Of a DNA stretch of 64,000 bases, positions 42,666 to 54,980 are shown one piece after another. Every line of letters begins with the position of its first letter. Position 1 is the first letter of the stretch. The DNA lies in the NCBI GenBank assembly GCA_950097015.1, contig CATNEN010000039.1, forward strand, positions 15,160,501 through 15,224,500. The letters run 5' to 3'. The notes under the pieces are model-generated. The model saw only the letters and a list, made by a program, of their open reading frames with translations. It was not told the DNA's origin and did no database searches. A program made the position numbers and the translations under genes. Origin of the DNA: Macrostomum hystrix. Lineage: Eukaryota; Platyhelminthes; Macrostomidae.

Positions 42666-44429
42666 CTAATCAAATCCGCCAGGCCCCAGTAGAGAGTCCA
42701 AGTCGTCCAAGACGCTGCAAGGCAGGCCGTCGCCAGATTCAAGATCGGCAGCGTCTGGCTGGGAAGCATCCATTGTCTCCGCCGCCGCCGTAGCCGCAGC
42801 TGAACCTTCGGCACTCTCGTCGTTGATACCAGGCTCTGAGTCATCGCCAAGCTGCCCTTCTTGGCCTTTTTTATCTTCTTCATCGTCGTTTTCCGTTTCA
42901 TCTGAGTCAGCCTCCAATTCGATGTCTTCGATATCACCAGCAGCCGCCGCAGATGCAGCATAATAGTTTTCATCGTTGTCATCGTGTTGAAGTTCGTCGG
43001 AAACGCCATCGTTCTCATCTCCGATGTCGACGAGGAAATCTAAGTCAGCTTTTTCTTCATAGTCGTCCTACAAGTTAAAAAAACATAATCTAAATTATTA
43101 TTTAAACACTCTACTGTTAGTAGAAATGATTGCAAAACTGTGGAGTGAGTGGCAGAGCGGTCAAACGAGTTGGCCTCTCGCACCAATGTCCCTGAGCGAG
43201 GTTCCGCAGCGAGGCCACATTTATTTGTGGCAGCATTGATTGTCAATATACTCACCTGTTGAGCAGCGGCAGTTGCCAACTGACTCAACTCAGTCGATAA
43301 TCGATCAATATCGCTTAACAATGCCTGCGACAATCTGGCATCTCCACCGCCGCGTCCTTCATCTTCATCGTCGTCATCGTTGTAATGCCCGACGGTGGCT
43401 TTGCCAACAATTGCGTCGGCTCTAGCCAGGTAGCGCGATGCCATTTCAACAGTCTGGCTAGTGACGCTGCTCTGCAGTGCCAGCATCTCAATCAGGGTGT
43501 CCCTGGCCTGCGATGGTGGGGCAACGAACGAATAACAGGCCGAATTTCGCGAACTTTGGCAATATTAACAAACGGTAGGGGATATTTTACGAACTGTGGG
43601 GATAATTTAGAAACGGTAGGGGATAGTTTGCCTACCCCAACGCTGCCCGCAAAAAAAGTGGTTACGAAAGTTAAGAACTGTGGGGACATTTTTTAACGGT
43701 AGGGGATATTTTACGAACTATGGGGACAAAGATAATTAGCAAATCGCGGGTATAAATTTCTTGCCGTGGGATGGAATAATTTGCGAACTGAACTGTGGGG
43801 ATAACTCGCGAGCTCTTGTAATACGTTGCTGAATTATGTAGATTTTTTATCAGTCGTTATTTAGTGTTAGTCTCGGACTCCTGACTAGAGGCTTTCGGCT
43901 AGACAAGACACTGAATCGAGTTAAGTGTGGCGGGCGCAACTTACTTTGTCTATAGACAAATATTCCTATACAATCTGTTTTCAAGAGTTCTGATAAAGAA
44001 GCTTAATTATTATTAGAAAGAATGCTACAAACAAACCTGCAAAGGTCTGTACTCATTGATGAGATGATGCATATTGATAAAGAGCAGCTTCATATGCTCA
44101 AGCTTTTGAAGTCGGTCGGGTGAATCCGGACACTTGACAACAATATCCATCAGATCCAAATAGTTAGCCAATATGGAGAAGTTCAACTTTTTCAATTCTC
44201 GCTTATGATCATAAAGTGCCGGGTAGAGTCGTCTGATATTTTGACTCTCCAGCGAGTGAATAACAGCGTCTTCCTTAGCGCAAGGCACACCAAACATGGA
44301 GTAGCTAGAGTCCAGAGGACGAGGCGGAGGGGGAACTGTGCCACTCTGCACACGCTCGTCTGTGTAGCAGCTTACATATTGCATTGGCGGCAAAGGAAAT
44401 GTGCTAATACGACTGCCGTCTGACATCAC
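42666..44429 (-). CDS. MED7: Mediator complex subunit 7 with acidic C-terminal extension
   Basis: Three exons: 44429-44037, 43507-43256 and 43067-42666, GT-AG, phase 0, 348 residues. Exon 1 gives the core of MED7: FPLPPMQYVSCYTDERVQSG, PPPPRPLDSSYSMFG, LYDHKRELKKLNFSILANYL and MHHLINEYRPLQ. Exon 2 continues with a long helix (ARDTLIEMLALQSSV). Exon 3 is a run of Asp/Glu and Ala (DNDENYYAASAAAAGDIED) ending SLLGPGGFD. The family normally ends soon after the helix (human 233 residues), so 130 acidic residues are extra. MED7 is in the middle module of Mediator and links activators to RNA polymerase II. A SINE lies in intron 2. Confidence 0.9.
43136..43240 (+). mobile_element. Partial SINE in MED7 intron 2
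   Basis: Carries the box A stretch AGTGGCAGAGCGGTCAAACG and a box B-like GAGCGAGGTTCCGCAGCG. The tail of the family is missing. Confidence 0.6.
43530..43810. repeat. Interspersed tandem motif in MED7 intron 1
   Basis: Imperfect repeats of GGTAGGGGATATTTTACGAA alternating with CTGTGGGGACA or CTGTGGGGATAA segments. About five half-units. Confidence 0.7.
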
Positions 44430-44994
44430 TGATTAGGGCTGCAGAGTGAGTAAGATTTGAGTAGTTAGCCATGACTTAAAACTACAAAGAACACACTAAC
44501 TTTCCCCTCCTAAATTTCAGCAATTCAACAATTTCCGAGATATTTAGCAATTTTTGTCTAAAACGCTAGTGTTAAGGACACTAACATCACACTGTATCAA
44601 CCTTTATGGCGAATACATATTGGTTCTGTAATATAAAAATAATAATGTAGGTGAAATTTCGATGGATAAACATGGATACAATGGAAGCTTCTGCCACCCC
44701 AGAAAGAATTGTTGAATATCTCAATGAATCCATGTTCTGTGATTCTGCAAGTTGTTTCATTGGATGGAGGGGAAATTTTATCCTGTGTTTTGGACTTTCA
44801 TGGCGTTGAGTGTTTTGGGAGATCCATCTGTCTATTATAAAGGATTATCTATGAGGTTTTCATGGGCTAGCAAGACAGACAATGGCATGACATATTTGAC
44901 TTAGAGCATTTAACTTATTGTTTTTACATTTGATAATAGTCTCGGAGGTTTTAATAGTTTGTTTAACAAATCAATAATTGTCTTACTGTCCAAC
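44430..44994. other. Intergenic stretch upstream of MED7
   Basis: No supported feature; expected to hold the MED7 promoter. Confidence 0.35.
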
Positions 44995-45701
44995 ATTGAA
45001 ATAATTTCGAGCGGAGCGAAGCGGAGCGAGTCTTTAGGTTTATGATGCCCCGGTAGGTCTGATGTGCCAAACCCCCCCCCCCTTTTTCTCAGCTCGTACC
45101 CTACCGATTTTCTTGGGACTTGCGCCATTCGATTCGTCGTCGAAAATTAGTTTGGGATCACCAAAACAGACTTGCAACATTTCCATTGCTTCCTGCTCAA
45201 AATTGAGTATTTCCCTTTCTGAGCTATTTTTAGCATCAAGGTCAGAAGTCAGAGCCTTTTTAACTTTCCTTTCCTTCCTTCCTTAAGGAAGGCAGGCTCC
45301 ACGCAGCAGGGGGGCAGTTAATGTACATTGAATTCACTGGCCTAGCACAGCAGCGGGCATCAGCCAGCCAGCCACACTAAGGCTCCCGACCTCCCCTTCG
45401 CCCCTTAACCAATTGGCCTGCACTTGCCAAAGCCACACACCACTGACACTAAGGAAGGAAGGCTGGCTGCTATTCAATTGTGCAGCACACACCAACCCCA
45501 AATCCTTTCGGGCCAGTTAATGTGCATGTGAAGACAGAAAACACAAAACAACCCCACACCACACCACACAGCACGAAGCAGCCCACATAAGGACCACCAC
45601 CACTACTGCAGCGACATTGTTAGCTGATATTGTTGTACTGACTTAGTATTATAAAATAATAAATTAGTCTATTAAAATGTAAAAATTAAATTAGAAACAA
45701 A

Positions 45702-48700
45702 ATGAGCCCTCCGAAGTTTCCAGCTAGTTGTCCAAAATGTGGACTGTTTTGGAAGAAAGGTCGGCAGTCATGCTGTAGGAGAAGCTGCAATTTCAATTTA
45801 CTCGGAGGGCTGAAGGGTCCAGAGTTTGGTGCACGAGGAAAGCAATTTGGCGTTCAAGGAAAACAATTTGGTGAAAAAGGGCGTCGTCAATTTGGACACG
45901 AAGGACGTGACTTCGGATTGCTCGTCGGTCGTCGGGTTGCAAGTAAGTTTGTGTTTTTATACTTTCACCACACAAGAGATTAGGGTCCGAGACCCGATGA
46001 TATATTTAATTTCTCTATAACGTTCTACACATGCTCCAGGGAATTCTTCTTCTGCTTCACCTCTGCCTATTTCGCGGCCAAACACGCGTTACGTTTGCTT
46101 TGCAAACAGTGCGCTCACCAGTCTGATATCCGGCACTGTCCTGGGCCAGTTGGCATCTGACATCGGAGAGCAAGCTACTGCCACGAATGTCGAGTTATTA
46201 TTGGCGAATTGTAGCAGATCAGGACAAGAGCAGAATGTGCATCGACTCATCAATGCAGTGGCTGCGGTAGGTGCAGCGGGTCCGCAATTCGTTGTTGGTG
46301 AGTTTGATGATTGTGCAGAATTTTTGTCGGCTTTGTTGCAGCATCTGGCTGTTGGAACTAGGAGTGATGCTGTACGCCATTTGTTTGAGCTGCCAATTTT
46401 TATCAGGTGTGATACCTGCTTATCAGTGCTATATGAAGGCCGACATTTACTGCTTTCATTGCCAGTGCCTTCGACAGCGAATAGTATGACACTGCAGGAT
46501 TTAATTGCCAGATGGATGACGATTTCTGTCGCACAGCAATGTTGCCCCAAAGCCCAGCCAAATTTGGAATTTAACCAAGCACCTAAGCACATAGTAGTTG
46601 AGCTGTCGCGCATTACTGAGTCATTAGAGCCCGTGCGGTCATTAGTAAACTTAGTCGCTGAATTTAGAATTGGAAATCGAGTCTATTATCCTACAGCAGT
46701 AGTGCATCAAACCGGAAGCCAGCAGCTTGGTACATCACACTTTTTCTGTGATGTGTACAACAACGATTCCTGGTATCGATGTAATGATTTCTCTGTCACA
46801 TCCACCAGCAAGGAAGAAGTTGGCCTCGGCGGCAGAACCTGCTGTCTTTTGATTCTCACAGCTGATCTACACTCATCTCCTTTCTCTGCTAACGTTCAGC
46901 AAGTGCGTTTTAGTAATGCCGCTACTACAAGTGTTCACGCAGATCCACCGGATGCTGCTTCAGCCTCTACGAGTGTTCCCGTGGATTCACCATATGCTGC
47001 TTCTGGTGAAGCTGGTAATGCCTCGCAAGATGCAGCTCCTTTTTGCTCACAGATTTACGACGATGCGCAGCTTCCGTCACGGGCACAACATGCAGCCAAC
47101 GACAACGAAGAGGTTGGTACCAACTCCACCCCCCAGAGGCCTTCTGTGTATGATGAATGGATGATGCAGAAATCGCTACAACCGACATTCAATGATTTCA
47201 TAGAATATCGGCAAATGGAGTTCGACGCGATGCGGTTGCATGCTGATGCTGTCGATTTTAAGAGCTACTTACCAGACTTCAACCCATTTTTGGGCTTAGG
47301 AATTAAATTTGACGCCAATATTGCCGAATACGCGACTTGGAAAAAGTGCAAAGTTTGTGAACGACAGTGGCCCAATCTTGATGTAGACAATAATGGAAAG
47401 TGTAAACATTGCAGAGTTCCAGACACCCCACTATTTTCACCAGCCAATGGATTCAGTCTGGAAGATGTGCCCCCTGACCTGAATGATCTGACATGCGTGG
47501 AGCAAGCTTTGATCTCGCGGCTGCATATTGTGAAAACGGTATATCTACTGCGTGGATCTTCATGTAACTTAAGCCGTGGTCATTCTATTGCATTTGAGCA
47601 GGATGTGCAAGGGTTTATTAATCGCTTGCCCTGCAGTGCAGCCAACCTGCCTTTCCTCGTGGTGCGGATGCCTGGAACCTGTGTAACCAAGGTTAAAGAC
47701 TTTCGAGTAAGGCGACATCGTGTGCTACGAGCACTAAATTGGTTGCGCTTAAATAACCCAGAGTATAAATCTATCGAAATTGACGACCACTTACTTAACA
47801 CCCTTCCCGAAGATGGCTGCATTGATGAAGTGCCGCACATTGATATTGGAGTTGAAAATTCAGCCGACTCCGGTCCCAAAGACAGTTCCGACGATATTCA
47901 TATCGATCGGAGTGCCGCTCAGCCAGGTGGGGATTTCTCGGGTCTACGTCAAGAGAAGTTGATTCTAAGAGCTTTGCAGAACATTTCCGTTCCGTACCCA
48001 GCTGTCGGATCACATGCAGTGCAAGAGAAAACCCCTGGCTACTTTACTTGTGCTTTTCCTTGCCTCTTTCCTTACGGCCGATGCGACATCACTCGCAGTG
48101 GGCGCTTGAAACAGCCACAGCTGACAACAGGCACTTATCAGAAATACTTTCAGTTTCTTGTACAGCTCGACAGAAGATTTGCACAGCATCACCTGTTTCC
48201 GTTTGTGGCTGCAAACATGCTGCAGCGTCATCAGGCAATGCAGATCGGTGGAGTGTTCTGCGATCGTGCTGTTGCTGGACTTTCGGCTGAGGAACTGGCT
48301 CGACGTTATCAAAATGGAGACCGAAGTATCATTAACAAGCTGTCACATTTTGCATCTGTAATAAAAGGTAGTCCATCTTACTTTCAACAGATGGCTCGGA
48401 AATCTCTTTCGTACTGTGCCTACAATAGAATTCGTGGCGATCAAATGTTCAACGTTTTCATGACTTTGTCGGCTGCAGATCTGCAGTGGAAGGATTTACA
48501 TCTTATTTTAGACAGGGAAAATAATTATGTAGATAAGAACGTGATCCGTCTCGGCGTGGGTGACACGCTGCCTCATGGCAGTCTGGATGCTAAGTCGGAT
48601 ATGGCGATGCGCATGAAGAATCTGCGAAACAATTCTGATGTGGCTGACTGGTTTTTCTGCGAAAAAGTGCGACACTTCATGAAGCACGTGATTCGTCCTG

Positions 48701-51700
48701 CATTCGGCGTCATTGATTTTATTATTCGGTACGAGTATCAATTCAGGGGATCTGTGCATGCTCATATCCTGCTGCAGGTCCCAAATGCTGTGACCGCTGC
48801 GGATCTCAAACTGGCATCGTTACTTTGGAAGCAGCATGCTGGCATGGTAAATTATAACGACGATGAGTCTACGGCCATTCATGAAAGCAAATTGCGATAC
48901 GAAAAATTCACGATGTTGATGGGGGTCAGAGCGGTTCATCCGGAGTGCAATGTGAAGCAGTGGCCGCCTCCATTGGGAGAAAATTTTCAGTAACCTCCAG
49001 TCAATTGCCTTCGAATGCGCTATTCAGATGTCGCTGCCAGTGCCAAGGAGCGTTCTGCACTAAAAGACGTTTTGCGTCATGACTACACTCTCTTAACAAA
49101 CCGAACCCTGCTTCATGACTGCCGGAAGGGCAAGTCGTCCTGCTTTAAACATAATAGTGATAAGTGCCGTTTTCAGTTTCCTCGTGATTTGGTCGATTAT
49201 TTTCTTTGGCCCTGCAATTCTGGCGTTCGTGAAGGAGAATCCAAACCAGAAACTTTTTATCGTAGAGGAGGTACGCACAGTAACATAGTTTTTGACCGGA
49301 GTGGGATGCTTGTAATTCGTAATCACCCTTTCGTTGTTTCACACGTGCCAGAATTAGCGCAAATTTTCAGAAGCAACGTTGATGTCCAGTTGGTGCAATC
49401 TTATTCGTCGCTGCTAAAGTACCTCATGAAGTACACCCTGAAAGGCGAAGGAAGCTCAGATGCATTTTCCGTTATTACTGCCGACGTGCTGAAAAGTTCA
49501 AGTAGTGCACTGGATAAAACACGCGCATCTGTGTACCAGAAGCTGCTGATTCAGTGGACTGGAAAGCGCGACTACTCAATGCAAGAAGCATTTCACCTAA
49601 TATTTAACCAACACTTTGTTGAATTCGGACGCGAATTTCGTACGGTCAGCTTGGGTGGTAAGAAACTTCTAGCAAAGAACTCAATTGATTGGGCAGAACT
49701 TTACTGGAGCAAAGACGAAGACCCAAACTTTTTTAATCTCTTGCAAGCTTTTATCAGTGGAGATGTTACTACGGACCCTCGGCTTGTCACATTGTATGAA
49801 TTTGTGAGTAGCTACAGTTCCAAGTGGAGGCCACTAGGCAGTGGTGAACGAGGTTCGCACAACACTGCCTACATTCCACATGTGGTGCCTTCAATTGTCA
49901 AAGCACCCGTGAAAGGCTCGCCACAGTATAAACAATTCTGCTGGCAGCAGCTGATTCTGCACCTACCGGGTGCCAAGCCAAGCGAATTAGAAATCGATAC
50001 AGCCGATGTGATGCTCGCTGAATTCGTCAAAAACAACTCGAGGTGTCCATCTTATGTTAAGGAACAGTTCTATCAACTTCAGCTGCCGCAGAGGGGACCT
50101 AAGAAGGTTGTCGACGACATTGCAGAAAGAATTATCAATTGTCGTGACGACTCCAATGAAGCTGAACTCGTTCCCGATGATCTTCCCGTGCCAAATAATC
50201 TGATTTTCCAGGCGGACTGGACTGGTGTGCATAGGAATAATCCAAACGAAGAGCTTCAGGTTGACTCCGACGATGAACAAGAGGAGCTGGAAAAAATGGC
50301 TCGAGCATCTGATTACGCTTGCTGCAATAGAAGGCTCTCTCTTCAGCAAATTGAAGCTGGTGTTCATTGGTTGAAGAATACAACTAAACAGTATAACCAG
50401 ATTGGTGATAAAGCAAAAGTTACCGATGATGTCCACATGATTGACCCAAATTCGCTTAACGTAAAGCAGAGACAGATTTTTACATATATTACACAAAAAC
50501 TCGATGAATATGTCCGTTGCATTGTTGATCTGCAGAGTGAATGGCCTAAACCTATTTATGTTGACATTTCTGGAGCTGCTGGTTGTGGCAAGTCATTCAC
50601 ATTGAAGTGCATTCTTCAACATCTTGCAGAAAGTTTGCGTCAGAGAAGCTCTGCTTCCTTGAATGACAGCTCTGTGGCTCAAGTTGCTGCCTACTCAGGC
50701 TGCGCAGCAAATCTTATTGGTGGTTGCACGCTTCATAGCCTGTTGAGCTTGCCACTGAAGCCTAAAAATATCCAACCGTTATCAGCAGAGCAGCTAGTGC
50801 GTTTGCAAGCGCAGCATAAAAATTTGCGCATGCTGTTCATTGACGAGAAAAGCATGATGGGTAAATTAGCTTTTGCATGCATTGATCATCGGTTGAGAGA
50901 GCTTTTTCCAGCCAATGCAACAAAGCCTTTTGGTGGGATTTCCATCGTTCTGTTGGGTGACTGGTGTCAACTACCGCCTGTGAAGGACACTCCGTTGTTT
51001 GCTGAAAACCCAAAATACGCCACCAAGATGCACTCTGATGCTACTATTCTCTTCGAGCTTTTCACAGACTGTTTTGAATTAGCTGTCAATGAGAGACAAA
51101 CGGGCCAGTCAGAGTTGCAGTTTCGCGATGAATTACAGCGGCTTCGTGATGGCACGTTTACAATTGCCGACTACAGGCATTGGCAGGAGAGACTATTCAA
51201 CTCTGTTGCTGTAGATGAGCAGCTGGAATTTGCTGGAGCCACGCACATTTGCATGGTGAATTCTGTCAAGAATGTATGCAATCGAACAGCACTGATTTCA
51301 ATGCAGGAGCCTATCATTGGAATTCATTCATTTAACAGCCGAGGAACTGTGCGCATCGAAGGACTAAGTAATAAACTTTATCTGGCAGTTGGAGCCCAGG
51401 TCATGTTGACACGCAACATCTGGGTTACTGCTGGTCTGACGAATGGAAGTGAAGGCATAGTGTACGACATCTGTTATCTTCCTGGACGCAGCCCTCCCGA
51501 TCTGCCTGATGTCATTGTCGTGTGTTTTCCTGGATTCTCTGGACCTCCATTCCTGCCTGAAATTGCTCACTCTGTCGCTCTAGTCCCAGTGACGAGCGTG
51601 GCAGACGATGACACCAACGTCAGATATAGGAAGCAGTTTCCTCTAAAGCTTTCCTTTGCAATGTCAGTACACAAGGCTCAGGGAAAAACGTTGGAGAAGG

Positions 51701-51918
51701 CAATTTTACACCTGGATCGCAGAGAGTTCACACCCGGTCTGTTGTACACTGCCTGCACTCGGACTCGCAGAATACAGGATCTGCTGTTCATGTCTCTGCC
51801 GCCTTTCATAGTATTCCAGCAAATGGCCCAATCGTCTTCGTTCAGGCTTCGACGAATGGTGTTCGAGCAATTTCACCAACGTTGCAGGATTACAGCGGAA
51901 CGTCTGCAACAGCTTTAA
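45702..51918 (+). pseudogene. USP-domain Rep-helicase protein of the Helitron2-like element (one nonsense codon)
   Basis: Exon 1 is 45702-45942 and exon 2 runs from 46040; the 97-bp intron is GT-AG with matching phase. The product would be about 2,040 residues. N-terminus: CPKCGLFWKK...CC...C zinc-like cluster and four KQFG-type repeats. Residues about 95-360 form a ubiquitin-specific protease (C19) domain: NTRYVCFANSALTSLI (nucleophile C100), GEFDDCAEFLSALLQHL, CDTCLSVLYEGRHLLLSLPVP, APKHIVVELSRI and SQQLGTSHFFCDVYNND (H about 313). Then CKVCERQW...CKHC, the Helitron N domain (FTCAFPCLFPYGRCD), the HUH motif GSVHAHILL (near 986), the Tyr motif YLMKYTLK (near 1206), and PIF1-like helicase with Walker A GAAGCGKS (near 1592) and motif VI LLYTACTRTRR. 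TAA 48991-48993 interrupts Rep between HUH and Tyr in an otherwise open frame. Confidence 0.85.
45943..46039 (+). other. Predicted intron in the Helitron gene
   Basis: Donor AAGTAAGT and acceptor CTCCAG bracket 97 bp. Splicing joins frames with one leftover base on the left and two on the right and brings the zinc cluster in frame with the USP catalytic-cysteine box. Confidence 0.7.
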
Positions 51919-52532
51919 AGTGAGCATTTTTATTCCTTTTGAACGCTGTCCAGGATTTTAGCTTTTGAGGCGCTCATGGAATGTGGGGTCGGGTCGCCAT
52001 GAATTCAGTTAACTCACGAATTACTACCTTGGCTTCCTCATACTTCTCTCGTATTTATTTCAATTGGTGAAACTACTGTAGTCGTCATTCCTCGCGAACT
52101 ACAGGCACTCATCAGCAGCAGCAGCAGCATCACTATGGTCAGCCGAACAAACAGCACCCGACAGTTGCACGGTGTTAAGCAGGACTCTGAACTGATTCTC
52201 AGACAGTGCTTTCGACCAGCTAATAAGGCCCGACTGACTGACTTGCAATTTGACCTGATGACCAAGGCTCTGGATAGCTGGATGTCTATGTCTATGACTA
52301 TGACTAAATTACTATGAAAATGACACTGACTTTGACTATTAACGCTGACTATGACTATGGCCATGTATTATACACAACTCTAAACCTATTTGCACTATTT
52401 GCAATCTTTATGATAGGTGGCTAATGAGATTATTGAGTCCATCCCATTCCCAAATGGGGAAAGATCTGTCACTTCTGTCATAGCTGTCAGGGGAACTATC
52501 GTAATGCAGTTCCTCACGCTCCGCTCGTTTTT

Positions 52533-52562
52533 TTATTTCAATTGGTGAAACAATTGAAATAA
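52533..52562 (+). other. 3' hairpin of the Helitron2-like element
   Basis: Perfect 12-bp stem with a 6-base loop. Expected to signal termination of rolling-circle strand transfer in this class. Confidence 0.65.
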
Positions 52563-52565
52563 CTT

Positions 52566-53625
52566 CAGTGTATGCTATTTATCAACTTAAAGTGATCTGC
52601 TTCACTGCGAATCTCGCTCCACTCCAAATCAGTGGGCCACCCAAATCATATTTAGCCTTTTTAGTTTTGTCATGCCTTGACCTTAATGAGACTGTAAAAA
52701 ATTACATGTCACATTATTTATGACAACAATAGTGACATCATAAAATCACCATTTGAGTAAACTACCTAGTTGAATGACTAATTACTAGTAGTTAAAATTT
52801 TAAAGTTTAGAGTTGAAATTTACACAAATTTTATTTTTGGGACATTCACCAGATAATTTTCAGTCAAATGCAATTACATAGCATATTTTGACCATGTAAA
52901 AATTATTGTGTTTGAATTACGTTTGTGTTACAAAATGTATTGGAATCATAAATTTCACCTGATTTATTTGTTATAACATATCTCAATTGACAATTGATTC
53001 ACCTCTTATTCAGACTCATTTTTCTATATGATAGTCACCCAGTTATTGTATTTGTTATTAGGCAAGTTATAGGTATAGATGAATTTGATTATGGAATTGA
53101 TTCATTTCAGATTAAAACAAGATTTTTCACACAATAATGGTTGAGTTATCAGATTTGTCATTGCGTGAGGTAAACTAACTTCTGATACAAATGCAATTTT
53201 CACTTGATAATGGCGCAGGTAGGGTAATTAATCATCAACCAAACAAGAATGTGTATTTTTTTAACTTCAAACCTAGCTCTATAGATTTTCTATTTAAGAT
53301 ATGATGATAAATCAAAAGCCAAGTTATAGAAAACAGTTACATCTTTCTAAGAAGTATCTGCTTTTGCTATTTTTTCAAATATAAAAAAGTTATTCCTGAT
53401 TTTCATCTAAAACGGAACAATGATTTTCATGTATCTTTAAACCAAATGGAGAATTTGATGTTCGGTTTTAGGCCTACAATTTGAGTGAGTAGTAAGTAGT
53501 TTAATCTTATTTTAAGGAGTGAATTATCACGAATTATGTTATTTGAAAGCATTTTTCATGCTCTATAATACATTTATGGTCATTTAATTGGCAAGCAACT
53601 ACATACAATCTTCGTCTAAAGTACT
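52566..53625. other. AT-rich intergenic stretch
   Basis: No ORF of interest and no clear repeat. Confidence 0.4.
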
Positions 53626-54287
53626 TGGGTGGTTCTCACAGAGTTGCCACTTTTAGTGTCCAAAGTGTTTTTTTGCCAATTTTGATTGTTTTTTCATCTA
53701 TTACTGAAATATCAAAAAAATCTGTTTTATTACATTTTAGTTTTTTGGTAGTTGAATAGAGATAGTATGTAGTGTGCCTATAGTTTTATGAAAGCACATA
53801 AATATATATTTCGTTTGCAAGAGGATTTAGCACTGAATATGCTACCACTAATTTTTTACTGACGAATTTAGGTCAAGATGTCTGACATAGATCCGATGAG
53901 TTAAGTTTTGTGAGACACTTATAAAAGCCACAAAGTAAGTAGATATAGCTGAATTATAATAGAAATTATGTTTCCTAATGCTTATTTTAGTTATATATTG
54001 CCATATAAAAGAACAATGACGTCTTGAACACAAACACTTTTGACAAGGGAAAGTCTTAATCTTTGACTAACATGTGTGAGACACGGTGCTTTTACAGACT
54101 CATGATTTCTAGTGATTTAAAAATATGTAAACAAATGGAATTTATAACAAAGCTTTAGTGCCCCACATAGGGAAACATCGATAGAACACAAATGGTTCAA
54201 CAGGACAGCTTCAAATTACATTATAAAATATATTTTTTGAAAAGACACATTTTTTCAGTACTGTGGCAATCCCGTGAGAATCACCCA
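53626..54287. mobile_element. Non-autonomous DNA element with 25-bp inverted ends
   Basis: Left TGGGTGGTTCTCACAGAG...GCCAC and right (reverse strand) TGGGTGATTCTCACGGGA...GCCAC pair over about 25 bp with three mismatches. Internal sequence is AT-rich with no ORF. No clean target duplication could be read, so superfamily is open. Confidence 0.6.
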
Positions 54288-54980
54288 CTTACTGAAAATT
54301 TTTTGTCTTGCACGAGACCAAGGAAGAAGTCAAAATTCTTGTTCGGTTTTGAAGATACACTGTTCGGTTGATGATACATTACCCTACATGTTGAGATGCA
54401 TGTCTTTTAAGTAATATTATGTAGATGCCCATGCCTATCCACAGGTGTCCATTAAATTAGACGTCTATACTATGACGAAGTTTCGGTTTCAACGAATAAG
54501 CGTAGCAGTTTCGGTTTATTTTAATAGCAAGGTAAATTATCAATCGTTACAAAAACTTCGTAGCGGAAAGCACTCTCATGCAATAAATTGGGCCGTCGAA
54601 TTGAGAAATCGACTTTACGGCGAATGCTGGCTATATCTTAGATGGGTTACAGAGCTACTAAATGGATTCACTTGAAATACAGCTACGGCTAGAGTTCAAA
54701 TTAGTCAATGACAAAATAACAACCAGCACTCAGTCGTAGAACAAGCCCGGGGAGGGTGGGAGCCTTCCTGGAAAGGCCTAATTAGCACATTTGAATACGA
54801 ACTACGACTATGTAGTACACTAAAACAAAACCATTATAAATATTAATGGAAAACCGAAGAAATATCCTTAAAAAATATAGCTAACGAAAATAATGCACAT
54901 ATTTCGAACTAGAATATCAAAATTACATTCAATTAGAGAGACAACGTCACAATACTTTTAGTACCAGAACCACGTATAAA
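54288..54980. other. Intergenic stretch
   Basis: A 76-codon open frame at 54445-54675 has no recognisable fold; no other feature. Confidence 0.35.

Larger units (their letters stand above)
44995..52565 (+). mobile_element. Helitron2/proto-Helentron-like element, almost intact
   Basis: Boundaries rest on sub-terminal inverted repeats: left ATTGAAATAATTTCGAGCGG (44995-45014, continuing AGCG) pairs with the reverse complement of 52516-52543. The right end also forms a 12-bp perfect hairpin (TTATTTCAATTG, loop GTGAAA) at 52533-52562. Inverted sub-terminal repeats plus a 3' hairpin are features of Helentron-type ends. The element carries one long gene. A second partial copy of TTATTTCAATTGGTGAAAC lies at 52056-52074. 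The exact outer ends and insertion site cannot be fixed without an empty site. Confidence 0.7.

Noticed and set aside
46089-46613. Minus-strand ORF opposite the USP domain
   Set aside because: The plus strand holds a complete set of C19 motifs in frame with the helicase.
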